A stretch of 55,242 bases of DNA from Actinomycetes bacterium. GTDB lineage: Bacteria > Actinomycetota > Actinomycetes > Streptosporangiales > Streptosporangiaceae. The stretch's first letter is position 1, and each line of letters starts with the position of its first letter. A program made the translations under genes and the position numbers. Positions 41,262 through 48,247 of this stretch are shown here, in pieces. The notes under the pieces were generated by a model. It was given only the letters and a program-made list of their open reading frames with translations. It ran no database searches and was not told where the DNA came from. The stretch covers positions 1 through 55,242 of the forward strand of contig JAJYTD010000027.1 in NCBI GenBank assembly GCA_021793235.1. The letters are read 5' to 3'.

Positions 41262-41843
41262 ATGGCACGGACAAAAGAGTTCGCCCCCGACTCCGCCCTC
41301 GACGCCGCACTGGAGCTGTTCTGGGAGCGCGGCTATGCGGCGACCTCCATAGCCGACCTCGTCGAGCACCTGGGCATCGCGCGGGCCAGCCTCTACTCGA
41401 CGTTCGGCGACAAACACGCGCTCTATCTGCGGGCGCTGGAGAAGTACTGCGAACGCAGGGCGCCCGAACTGCTCGACCAGATGTCGCGGCCGGGCCCCGT
41501 CCTACCCGCCGTCCGCGCGCTCATCGAGCGCTACGCCGGCGAATCAGCCTCCGAGCAGGGGCGGCGCGGCTGCTTCGTGGCCAACACGGCGGTAGAGCTC
41601 GCCCCCCACGATCGCGAGGCCGCCCACCGGGTGCAGAAGGACTGGCTCTTCCTTGAGACGGTGATCGGCTCGGCGCTCGCACGCGCCCAGGCCCAGGGCG
41701 AACTGGCCGCGGACAAGGACCCGCAGGCGCTGGCCCGCTTCCTGGTCACCCTGATGCAGGGCATGCGGGTCACCGGCAAGGCCGACCCCGACCCGGCGCG
41801 GCTGCGCGCGGCCGCCCAACAGGCCCTGCTCCTGCTGGACTGA
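41262..41843 (+). CDS. TetR-family transcriptional regulator
   Basis: Regulator of 193 residues. The helix-turn-helix region is ALDAALELFWERGYAATSIA, then DLVEHLGIARASLYSTFGDK, the common TetR pattern with tyrosine and phenylalanine after the recognition helix. The C-terminal half (GRRGCFVANTAVELAPHD) is the TetR_C type found with efflux and dehydrogenase genes. ATG 41262 falls at the expected transcript start (leaderless); the earlier ATG 41244 lies upstream of the predicted transcript start. Probably controls itself and perhaps the MFS/SDR genes just downstream, though their palindrome differs. Confidence 0.9.
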   Translation: MARTKEFAPDSALDAALELFWERGYAATSIADLVEHLGIARASLYSTFGDKHALYLRALEKYCERRAPELLDQMSRPGPVLPAVRALIERYAGESASEQGRRGCFVANTAVELAPHDREAAHRVQKDWLFLETVIGSALARAQAQGELAADKDPQALARFLVTLMQGMRVTGKADPDPARLRAAAQQALLLLD

Positions 41844-41937
41844 CATCCGACATCCCCGCCTTCCCGCCTCTGCGGCGGCAGGCCGCCCTGCCCATACCCG
41901 CACGGCAGCGCCTCATCGCGGGCTCCCGCATGCCCAA

Positions 41938-41961
41938 ATTCAAGAATGGTCAGTCTTGAAT
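41938..41961. promoter_or_regulatory. Operator-like palindrome before the MFS gene
   Basis: ATTCAAGA and TCTTGAAT are perfect 8-bp arms separated by eight bases, followed by a possible -10, TATCAT, at 41965-41970. Position and symmetry fit a TetR-type operator controlling the exporter gene. Confidence 0.65.
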
Positions 41962-41991
41962 AAGTATCATCGACTCCAAGGAACAGCGACC

Positions 41992-43476
41992 GTGACCACC
42001 GACCGCCCCACCCAGGCCGCGGACCAGTCAGGGCCTCCCCCCGAAACCGCCGCACCGGCACCGGGCACCTGCCCGCCGCCTTCGGCACCGGCTTCCCGCC
42101 GGGCGTTCGCCCTCCTGGGCAGCGTGCAGATCACCCTGATATTCACGCTCTCCCTAGTGGCGGTCCCGCTCCCGTTGATCGGCCGCGAGCTCGCCATCGG
42201 CCAGTCGGGGCTGATCCTGATCGGCGCCGCCTACGGGCTGGCGTTCAGCGGACTGCTGCTGTTCGGCGGCCGCCTGGCCGACCGGTACGGCGGACGGCCG
42301 GTGTTCACGACGGGCCTGGCCCTCTTCCTCACGGCCTCACTCCTCGCCGCGGCCGCCCCAGGGTTCACCTCGCTCATCGGCGCGCGCGCCCTCCAGGGAG
42401 CAGGGGCGGCGCTGACCGCGCCGGCGGCCATGGCGATGCTGCGCACGCTCTTCCCCCAACCGGAGCGGCATGCCGCGGCGATGGCGACATGGGGCGGGCT
42501 GTCGGTAGTGGGGGCGATGAGCGGCAACCTCGTCTCCGGATTCGTCGCCGCCTGGCTGTCCTGGCGGTGGATGTTCGCGGTACCGGTGGCCGTGGCCGGG
42601 CTCGCTCTGCTGCTGGCCCGCCGCCTGCCGCCGCACGCGCCCGCTCGCACCGCTCCCCCGGCCCTCGACCTGCCGGGCGCGGTCCTGGCCACAGCCGGGA
42701 TCACCCTCGTCAGCTACGCGCTCGTGGTCAGCGGCGACCACGGGTGGCGCTCGGCTGCGGTAGTCGGCCCGCTGCTGGCCGGGGGCGGGTTGCTCGGCGC
42801 CTTCGTCGCCGTGGAACTGCGGGCACGCGATCCGCTGCTGCCGCCCCGCTTCCTCGCCGACGCGCGCCGGTCCACCGCGCTGCTGGCGATCCTGCTGGCC
42901 GCCGCCGGGACCGGAACCGCCGCCATCCTGCTCACCCTCTATCTGCAGCAGGTCCGCGGGTGGTCGGCGCCCTCCGCCTCGCTCACCTTCGTCCCCTTCA
43001 CCCTCATGCTCATCGCCGCCAACCTGGCCGCCGGGCGGCTCATCCGCGGATTCGGCGCCCGCGCGGTCGCCGTCGCCGGGCTCGCCGCTTGCGGCGCCGC
43101 CCTGTTCCTCCTCGCCGGGATCGACACGGACACCGGCTACGTCACCGGCCTGCTACCGGGCATGCTGCTGCTGGCCGCGGGCTCCACCCTGGTGTTCTCC
43201 GCGGCGGCCGTACTCGCTGTGGCGGGTGTGCCGCCCCACCAGAGCGGACTGGCGGGCGGGGCGATGAACACGGCTATGGAGGTCGGCCCTACAGCGGGCC
43301 TCGCGCTGCTGGTGGCGGTGGCCGCCGCCCGGACCGCACATATGACCGGCGCGTCCGCTGCCGCCGCCACCGCCAGCGGCTACGGCTGGGCCTTCGGCAC
43401 CGCCGGAGCGGCCTTTCTACTCCTGGCCGCGGTGCTGGCCGGACTCGGCCGGGCGGACTGCGCCCGGCCGCGCTGA
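41992..43476 (+). CDS. MFS drug-efflux transporter (DHA2-like)
   Basis: Major facilitator protein of 494 residues with about 14 predicted helices. Marks include the loop motif GGRLADRYGGRPVF between helices 2 and 3 and GARALQGAGAALTAPAAMAM (the antiporter motif C type region). Such proteins export drugs or toxic metabolites with proton exchange. GTG 41992 has AAGGAA eight bases upstream and is preferred to TTG 41956. The gene lies between a TetR gene and a dehydrogenase gene, a common regulator-exporter-enzyme group. Confidence 0.9.
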   Translation: MTTDRPTQAADQSGPPPETAAPAPGTCPPPSAPASRRAFALLGSVQITLIFTLSLVAVPLPLIGRELAIGQSGLILIGAAYGLAFSGLLLFGGRLADRYGGRPVFTTGLALFLTASLLAAAAPGFTSLIGARALQGAGAALTAPAAMAMLRTLFPQPERHAAAMATWGGLSVVGAMSGNLVSGFVAAWLSWRWMFAVPVAVAGLALLLARRLPPHAPARTAPPALDLPGAVLATAGITLVSYALVVSGDHGWRSAAVVGPLLAGGGLLGAFVAVELRARDPLLPPRFLADARRSTALLAILLAAAGTGTAAILLTLYLQQVRGWSAPSASLTFVPFTLMLIAANLAAGRLIRGFGARAVAVAGLAACGAALFLLAGIDTDTGYVTGLLPGMLLLAAGSTLVFSAAAVLAVAGVPPHQSGLAGGAMNTAMEVGPTAGLALLVAVAAARTAHMTGASAAAATASGYGWAFGTAGAAFLLLAAVLAGLGRADCARPR

Positions 43477-43529
43477 CCGCCCCATACCTTCCTCCCTCCG
43501 TTTTCCCTGCCAACCGATAAGGAGTCGAC

Positions 43530-44288
43530 ATGACCGAACGCTTCACCAAATCCACCGCGCTGATCACCGGCGGCGGCAGCGGGATCGGGCGGGCGATCGC
43601 GCTCGCCTTCGCCCGCGAGGGCTCCTCCGTGGTCGTCGCGGGCCGCCGGGCCGAACCGCTTGAGGCCACCGTCAAGCTCATCCGCGACACCGGCGGCACC
43701 GCCTCGGCCGTCACCGCCGACATCACCGACACCGCTGACGCGGAGCGGCTGGTGGCACAAACGGAGCAGCGGTACGGCCCCCTGGACATCGCCGTGAACA
43801 ACGCAGGCATGCTGACCGCCCTGGGGCCCGTCGGTGAGATCGACGTGGAGGAGTGGCGCACCCTACTGGAGGTGAACGTCACCGGTCTGCTGCTGGCGAT
43901 GAAGCACCAGGTCCGCCACATGAAGGGCCGGGGCGGCGCCATCGTGAACGTCTCCTCCAACATCGGCGCGCACATCCGCCTGCCCGGCACGGGGGCCTAC
44001 GCGGCCACAAAGGCAGCGGTCAGCGCGCTGACGCGGACCGCTGCCCTGGAGTACATCGGCGCCGGGGTCCGGATCAACGCGGTCAGTCCGGGCGCCGCGG
44101 ACACGCCCATGTCGCTGCTCCCCGGCGAGACCGAGGAGGAGCGTGCCGCGCGGGTGCGCGAACAGCTCCCCCTCGGCCGGGTCGGCACCGTCGACGAGAT
44201 CGCCGCCGCAGTCCTCTACCTGGCCTCCCCTGAGTCGGGCTATGCGGTCGGCACCGAACTTGTGCTGGACGGCGGCGCCTCGGCTTAG
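43530..44288 (+). CDS. Short-chain dehydrogenase/reductase
   Basis: Classical SDR of 252 residues. The cofactor motif is TGGGSGIG near residue 13, followed by NNAG near residue 90, the catalytic serine in VNVSSNIG, and YAATK with catalytic Tyr and Lys near residue 155. GRR after the second strand suggests NADP(H) use. AAGGAG lies six bases before ATG 43530. It is 53 bases after the MFS gene and probably in the same operon; its substrate is unknown. Confidence 0.92.
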   Translation: MTERFTKSTALITGGGSGIGRAIALAFAREGSSVVVAGRRAEPLEATVKLIRDTGGTASAVTADITDTADAERLVAQTEQRYGPLDIAVNNAGMLTALGPVGEIDVEEWRTLLEVNVTGLLLAMKHQVRHMKGRGGAIVNVSSNIGAHIRLPGTGAYAATKAAVSALTRTAALEYIGAGVRINAVSPGAADTPMSLLPGETEEERAARVREQLPLGRVGTVDEIAAAVLYLASPESGYAVGTELVLDGGASA

Positions 44289-44323
44289 CGCGGAGGGGCC
44301 GACTCCGGTATGGCATCATGAGT

Positions 44324-44472
44324 GCGGCGCCCGGTGCGCAGGTGACGGATACTTCTCCTTCTTAAGCCCGAAGGTCGGGGCCAACTCGGCCTCCCCTGCT
44401 TTGGGGGTATAGCTGGACAAGATGTCGAGCGCTGGGCTGGTCTCCGCCACCGACCACGGTCTCGGGCGCCGC
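44324..44472 (+). ncRNA. yrlA1: Y RNA-like RNA 1 (YrlA type)
   Basis: Structured RNA of about 149 bases. The ends pair perfectly over 10 bp (44324-44333 GCGGCGCCCG with 44463-44472). A second helix pairs GGTGACGGA (44341-44349) with TCCGCCACC (44443-44451), leaving one A-C mismatch. Inside, AGCCC (44365-44369) pairs with GGGCT (44434-44438), CCCC (44393-44396) with GGGG in a capped stem, and TATAGCTGG resembles the 5' side of a tRNA D-arm. The layout matches RNA 3, with different bases in the same pairs. A possible -10, TATGGC, lies at 44309-44314. Assignment as a Y RNA rests on structure, repeats and the adjacent Ro60 gene. Confidence 0.75.
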
Positions 44473-44492
44473 TTTCCCGCCGCGAAAACCGG

Positions 44493-44521
44493 TTGGCCCC
44501 GATTCCCGATTCCGGTACTTT
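44493..44521 (+). promoter_or_regulatory. Promoter of Y RNA-like RNA 2
   Basis: TTGGCC (44493-44498), 17 bases, TACTTT (44516-44521). The predicted start, about 44528, falls a few bases before the closing stem of RNA 2 at 44532. Confidence 0.6.
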
Positions 44522-44531
44522 ACTCGCGACG

Positions 44532-44642
44532 CACCTCCCGGTGCGCAGGTGACGGGTACTTCTGGTGAACTCACGGGGGTTTCGACGCCCCTAACCCGCC
44601 TCTGGGCGGGGAAGCCGCCACCGCCTCGACCTCGGGAGGGTG
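44532..44642 (+). ncRNA. yrlA2: Y RNA-like RNA 2 (short form)
   Basis: Structured RNA of about 111 bases. Ends: CACCTCCCG (44532-44540) pairs with CGGGAGGGTG (44633-44642) with one bulged G. Second helix: GGTGACGG (44548-44555) with CCGCCACC (44615-44622), again with one A-C mismatch. Inside are a T-arm-like hairpin with TTTCGAC in the loop (GGGG at 44575-44578 and CCCC at 44588-44591) and a capped stem CCCGCC/GGCGGG (44595-44610). The D-arm part seen in RNA 3 is missing. It has its own good promoter at 44493-44521. The box CCCGGTGCGCAGG is shared by all three RNAs. Confidence 0.72.
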
Positions 44643-44660
44643 TTGTGGCAACGTGGTTGC

Positions 44661-44803
44661 GGGCGCCCGGTGCGCAGGCAGCGGATACTTCACCTGTTAA
44701 GTGAGTGGTCGCGGGTTCGAATCCCGTCACCCGCCCTCATGGCGGGTGTAGCTCAGCCTGGCAGAGCACTTCTGTTCCGCCGCCGCTCCGGTCTCGGGCG
44801 CCC
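44661..44803 (+). ncRNA. yrlA3: Y RNA-like RNA 3 with permuted tRNA-like domain
   Basis: Structured RNA of about 143 bases. The ends pair over 9 bp (GGGCGCCCG 44661-44669 with CGGGCGCCC 44795-44803); the second helix pairs GGCAGCGGA (44677-44685) with TCCGCCGCC (44776-44784). The inner domain reads like a tRNA in swapped order: anticodon-stem remnant and variable loop, T-arm with TTCGAAT (44711-44727), acceptor strand CACCCGCC (44728-44735), loop CTCAT, acceptor strand GGCGGGTG (44741-44748), TA, then a D-arm GCTC/GAGC with AGCCTGGCA (44751-44767). The acceptor stem is therefore capped instead of ending in CCA. It ends 60 bases before the Ro60 gene and may be processed from its message. Confidence 0.8.
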
Positions 44804-44863
44804 ATCCGCGTCGGCCGCGCGCTCCTCTCGGTGCCCACCCCCAGATCAGCACAGAGGTGCGCT

Positions 44864-46411
44864 ATGGCCAAGTTCAACCGTGCCGCCCCGGCCCCCCGGG
44901 GCCGCACCTACGAGGGCGCGCCCGGCTACCAGCGCGACGCCCGCACGGAGCTGTTCCTGCTCGCCGTGTCCACCATGGTCGGCGAGCACACCTTCTACGA
45001 GTCCGCCGACGAGCGCGACCAGCGGTTCCGATCGCTGGTGGCACGGCTCGCGGTGGACGACACCGACTGGCTGGCCAACCTGCTGGCCTGGCTGCGCCGG
45101 GAGGCCAACCTGCGCTCGGCGCCGCTGGTGGGCGCGCTGGAGGCGGCCAAGGCACGGCTGGACGCCGGCGCGCACGGCCGCAGCCGGCAGCTCGTCGCCT
45201 CGGTGCTGCGGCGCGCCGACGAGCCCGGGGAGGCGCTGGCCTACTGGATGGGCCGCTATGGCCGGTCCGTGCCCAAGCCCGTCAAGCGAGGCATCGCCGA
45301 TGCGGTGACGCGGCTGTACTCGGAGCGTTCGCTGCTGAAGTACGACACCGACAGCCACGCCTTCCGGTTCGGCGACGTGTGCGACCTGACCCACCCGGTG
45401 GCGCGGGACGCGCGCCAGGGGGCGCTGTTCGCCCACGCCCTGGACCGGCGGCACAAGCGGGGCAACGCGATCCCCGCGGAACTGGCCGTGCTGCGGGCCC
45501 GCGAGGAGCTGATGGCGCTGCCGGTGGCCGAGCGCCGCGCGGTGGTGGAGCGCCCGGACGCGGCCGAGGTGCTTGCCCGCGCCGGTATGACCTGGGAAGC
45601 GCTGGCCGGGTGGCTGCAGGGGCCGATGGACGCGGCCGCGTGGGAGACCGTGCTGCCGTCGATGGGCTACATGGCCCGGCTGCGCAACCTGCGCAACTTC
45701 GACCAGGCCGGGGTCAGTGACGAGACCGCCGAGCGGGTGGCCGCGGAGCTGGCCGACCCCGAGCAGGTGGCGCGCTCCCGGCAGCTGCCGATGCGGTTCC
45801 TGGCCGCCTACCGGGCCGCACCGAGCCTGCGCTGGGGCGCGGCCCTGGAGCGGGCGCTGGGCCACGCGCTGGCGAACGTGCCGGAGTTGGCGGGCCGCAC
45901 CCTGATCCTGGTGGACCAGTCGGGCTCGATGCGCAGTCCGATGTCGCGGCACTCGGAGCTGACCAGCGCCGAGGCCGCCCAGATCTTCGGCGCGGCCCTG
46001 GCGCTGCGCTGCGAGGGCGCCGACCTGGTGCAGTTCGACACCGTCAGCGAACGGGTGCCCGTCCGCCGCGGCGACGCCCTGCTGCGGGTCATCGAGCGCT
46101 TCTGGGGCGGGCGCGGCGGTACGAACACCGCGGCGGCGGTGCGCGAGCACTACCGCGGCCACGACCGCGTGGTCCTGGTCACCGACGAGCAGGCCTGGGC
46201 GGGCCGGCGCGGCGAGGAGCCGACCCGTGCCGTGCCGGCCCGGGTCCCGGTCTACACCTGGAACCTGGTCGGTTACCGCTACGGGCACGGGCCCGCCGGC
46301 AGCGGCAACCGGCACGTCTTCGGCGGGCTGTCCGACGCCGCCTTCCGCATGATCCCGCTGATCGAGAACGGCGAGCAGGGCCGGTGGCCGTGGGAGGCGC
46401 CGCACGGGTAG
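44864..46411 (+). CDS. rsr: TROVE-domain Ro60/Rsr RNA-binding protein
   Basis: Bacterial orthologue of Ro60, a ring-shaped protein that binds Y RNAs and misfolded RNAs and, with polynucleotide phosphorylase, takes part in RNA degradation and stress responses. The 515 residues comprise N-terminal HEAT-like TROVE repeats (RTELFLLAVSTMVGEHTFYE; DTDWLANLLAWLRREANLRS; YWMGRYGRSVPKPVKRGIAD) and a C-terminal von Willebrand A domain with an intact metal site: DQSGSM near residue 350, the threonine in RGGTNTAAA and VTDEQAW. Length is near the usual 520-540. AGAGGT lies eight bases before ATG 44864. Three Y RNA-like genes lie directly upstream in the same direction. Confidence 0.95.
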   Translation: MAKFNRAAPAPRGRTYEGAPGYQRDARTELFLLAVSTMVGEHTFYESADERDQRFRSLVARLAVDDTDWLANLLAWLRREANLRSAPLVGALEAAKARLDAGAHGRSRQLVASVLRRADEPGEALAYWMGRYGRSVPKPVKRGIADAVTRLYSERSLLKYDTDSHAFRFGDVCDLTHPVARDARQGALFAHALDRRHKRGNAIPAELAVLRAREELMALPVAERRAVVERPDAAEVLARAGMTWEALAGWLQGPMDAAAWETVLPSMGYMARLRNLRNFDQAGVSDETAERVAAELADPEQVARSRQLPMRFLAAYRAAPSLRWGAALERALGHALANVPELAGRTLILVDQSGSMRSPMSRHSELTSAEAAQIFGAALALRCEGADLVQFDTVSERVPVRRGDALLRVIERFWGGRGGTNTAAAVREHYRGHDRVVLVTDEQAWAGRRGEEPTRAVPARVPVYTWNLVGYRYGHGPAGSGNRHVFGGLSDAAFRMIPLIENGEQGRWPWEAPHG

Positions 46412-46466
46412 GGGTGGGCGGGGTGGTGGCCCGGCCACCGACACCACGTCGGCAGCGAGCGCCTCT

Positions 46467-46503
46467 GTCGGGTGGGAGCGTCCCGACGACGCTCCCACCC
46501 GAC
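46467..46503 (+). terminator. 16-bp hairpin terminator after the Ro60 gene
   Basis: Perfect 16-bp inverted repeat (arms 46467-46482 and 46488-46503) with a five-base loop, 56 bases after the stop codon. Confidence 0.82.
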
Positions 46504-46654
46504 GGGCTGAATGCCGTGAAAGCCTTCGACCTGCGGCCATTGCGGTTCTTGCACGCGTTCTCCGCCGGTGATACCGCACGTGAGAACCCGGAGATCTCGG
46601 CACCGCCACAGCGACGGCCTTCTCATTGTCACTGGCAACCCTCATGATGGGCAC

Positions 46655-46978
46655 ATGCGACGTTGTGACCACTGCGATCTGCCTGTCAACGCCGGATGCG
46701 GCTGCTCCCTACCTCAGAAGACCTCGCCGAACCCAGCGAAGGAGGCGGCCGACAGCGGTTTCCCCGCCGGCGCGATCCTGATCTCCCGACGCAGAGTCGC
46801 GCACCGGCCGGGCTGCACGCACCAGTCCGACTCGGAGATCGCGGCACCCGTGTGGGGCTGGATCCTTGACCCCGACCCCCAACTGTGGCGGCGTATCAGC
46901 GAGGGCACCCCCGCACACGCCACGCACGGCAACACCCAGCGCTACGCCGTGAAGCGCTGCCAGAGCTGCGACACGTGA
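46655..46978 (+). CDS. Small Cys-rich, probably zinc-binding protein
   Basis: Unrecognised protein of 107 residues. The N-terminus RRCDHCDLPVNAGCGC and C-terminus KRCQSCDT carry paired cysteines that could form zinc ribbons, with another Cys/His pair in HRPGCTH. The middle (GAILISRRRVAH, WGWILDPDPQLWRRISEGT) looks like a compact beta-rich fold. ATG 46655 has only a weak ribosome-site (GATGGG), so the start is uncertain; the frame is open to 46568. It follows the Ro60 gene by 240 bases beyond a terminator, so it is a separate unit. Confidence 0.6.
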   Translation: MRRCDHCDLPVNAGCGCSLPQKTSPNPAKEAADSGFPAGAILISRRRVAHRPGCTHQSDSEIAAPVWGWILDPDPQLWRRISEGTPAHATHGNTQRYAVKRCQSCDT

Positions 46979-47030
46979 GCAGACCGGGGAAGTGCGGCAC
47001 AATGGACATGTCGGCAGTCCTTTTCTCGCC

Positions 47031-47078
47031 GATCTTGACTTTGTGCACGTAAGCGAACACGTGCACAAAGTCAAGATC
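47031..47078. repeat. Palindrome A: 20-bp perfect inverted repeat
   Basis: Arms 47031-47050 and 47059-47078 (GATCTTGACTTTGTGCACGT) with loop AAGCGAAC. A near copy lies at 48159-48224. It starts at the stop codon of the CYTH gene and may end its transcript. Confidence 0.85.
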
Positions 47079-47649
47079 AGCACTGGAGCACAAGGTCCCG
47101 GTACGGAAGCGACACCACCGGGCAGGAGTCCAGGCCCAGTCGGCATTCGATCTCATCAAGCCGACGGATGACCTCTTCCCGGGGCCATGCCGAGACGATT
47201 TCGGTTTCGACGAACGTTCCCACGCCCGTCACCGTGTCCAGAACCACCGTGAGTTCCGGCTGCCGGGGATTCCGGTAGTGGGTTCGCGACTTCTCCACAC
47301 GGGCCAGGAAGACCATGCCGAGAACCTCCAGGAGCCGGTTGGCATGAGCGGCCTGGTCAGCGTCTGCCAACTCCACGTTCGTCTCTTCCTTGGCGATGAC
47401 GCCGGCAACGCTGTGGGTGGAAGGGTTCGAGGCCGGTTTGTAGGTGACTTCGCATCGGCCGTCCCGTTGGCGGACCCGCAGGCACTCGACCGTTTCCCGA
47501 AAGTCGATATCCGGCCTGCTGTAATAGGTGTCCACCTCCGCCATCGAACCCGTGGTGGCGAATCCGAGTTCGCCTAGCCGTGCCCTGAGAGCACCTTGGC
47601 TGCTCAGCGCACGCTTGCGTTCGATCTCGACCAAGGACACCGGGGTCAC
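47077..47649 (-). CDS. CYTH-domain protein (class IV adenylate cyclase/ThTPase-like)
   Basis: Protein of 190 residues with the triphosphate-tunnel fold. The signature ExExK appears at the N-terminus as VEIERKR, followed by VDTYYSRPDIDFRETVECLR and CEVTYKP, and later VVLDTVTGVGTFVETEI. CYTH proteins hydrolyse organic or inorganic triphosphates or, rarely, make cAMP; the substrate here is unknown. GTG 47649 has AGGAG four bases upstream and overlaps the stop of a truncated upstream frame by four bases (GTGA). The arginine-rich extension to 47823 is rejected. Palindrome A lies at its 3' end. Confidence 0.87.
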   Translation of the reverse strand: MTPVSLVEIERKRALSSQGALRARLGELGFATTGSMAEVDTYYSRPDIDFRETVECLRVRQRDGRCEVTYKPASNPSTHSVAGVIAKEETNVELADADQAAHANRLLEVLGMVFLARVEKSRTHYRNPRQPELTVVLDTVTGVGTFVETEIVSAWPREEVIRRLDEIECRLGLDSCPVVSLPYRDLVLQC

Positions 47650-47846
47650 CCTTCTCCTAGGTTGATGGCCGCATACACGCGGGCGAGGTTGTGTTTGCTG
47701 AACGACTCCCGTATGCCGGTTAGCGCCTCTTTCAGCATCTCGGAATCCGACACTGGGATGTTGCGGAACAACACCAACTGCTTGGCGCCCCACAACGGGT
47801 TGGCGAGCCGCTTCGACGGGCAACGGCTGGCGGCCATGGACCGCAA
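47646..47846 (-). pseudogene. 5'-truncated gene remnant coupled to the CYTH gene
   Basis: About 66 codons that read like the C-terminal end of a protein (KRLANPLWGAKQLVLFRN, then VSDSEMLKEALTGIRESF and NLARVYAAINLGEG). The frame is closed by TAG about 30 bases upstream of TTG 47846, leaving no credible start with a ribosome site. Its stop overlaps the CYTH start by four bases, as in an operon pair. I do not recognise the family. It is best explained as a gene that lost its 5' part, keeping the translational coupling; a short functional peptide is possible. Confidence 0.5.
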
Positions 47847-48158
47847 GATCTCTGCTGCCCTGCTGGAGTACTCCTACGTTGTCGGTGCCGACCAGTGGGG
47901 ACAGTGGTTCCAGCGGGTTATTCGCCTACCGACCCGCGCGGCCGTGGTGTATGGCGGGCGGCTGGTGTCAGATCAGAACCGCGACCATGTGGTGGGCGAG
48001 GGCGCCTGTGGCGGTGGCCAGGGCGTAGCCGGTGCGGCGCCGGGGTTTGCGGTGGCTGCGCAGGCGGAGCGGATGTGCTCTGCGGTGTTGGCAAAGGCCT
48101 TGCTGGCGCAGAGGACAGCCGTCTCGGCCAGGTCCTCGGCGAGGCCAGATGCTGCTTC
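47847..48158. other. Decayed stretch between palindrome B and the CYTH unit
   Basis: No intact gene. On the minus strand two frames carry protein-like pieces (LAEDLAETAVLCASKAFANT in one, TGYALATATGALAHHMVAVL in another) that could be one gene split by a frameshift, but no start or family is recognisable. Confidence 0.4.
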
Positions 48159-48224
48159 GCGCCGATCTTGACTCTGTGCACGTAAGCGAACGCATTCACA
48201 CGTGCACAGAGTCAAGATCGGCGC
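48159..48224. repeat. Palindrome B: 25-bp perfect inverted repeat
   Basis: Arms 48159-48183 and 48200-48224, loop of 16 bases beginning AAGCGAAC. The inner 20 bases equal palindrome A except for one T-to-C change that is matched by the complementary change in the other arm, keeping full pairing. It lies 24 bases beyond the stop of the frameshifted regulator gene. Confidence 0.85.
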
Positions 48225-48247
48225 AAAGGGGCGGGTGTGGGCGGGTG

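Noticed and set aside
44659-44735. Ordinary tRNA-Asn: a loop CTGTTAA with GTT in anticodon position, a perfect T-arm and an acceptor-like 3' strand
   Set aside because: The D-arm has only three pairs and a four-base joint, the 5' acceptor strand has a mismatch, and no CCA follows. The acceptor 3' strand pairs perfectly with 44741-44748 instead, and the flanking arms form the Y RNA closing stem.
44741-44803. A second, truncated tRNA starting GGCGGGTGTAGCTCAG
   Set aside because: It has no 3' half of its own; its acceptor and D-arm complete the tRNA-like domain begun upstream, so it belongs to Y RNA-like RNA 3.
46467-46503. CebR-like operator, because GGTGGGAGCG and CGCTCCCACC occur
   Set aside because: The halves are arms of a 16-bp hairpin after the Ro60 gene rather than a contiguous 14-bp palindrome in a promoter.
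47031-48224. CRISPR array or insertion-sequence ends made by the two palindromes
   Set aside because: Only two copies occur, 1.1 kb apart, with no regular spacers, no target-site duplication seen and no transposase gene between them.
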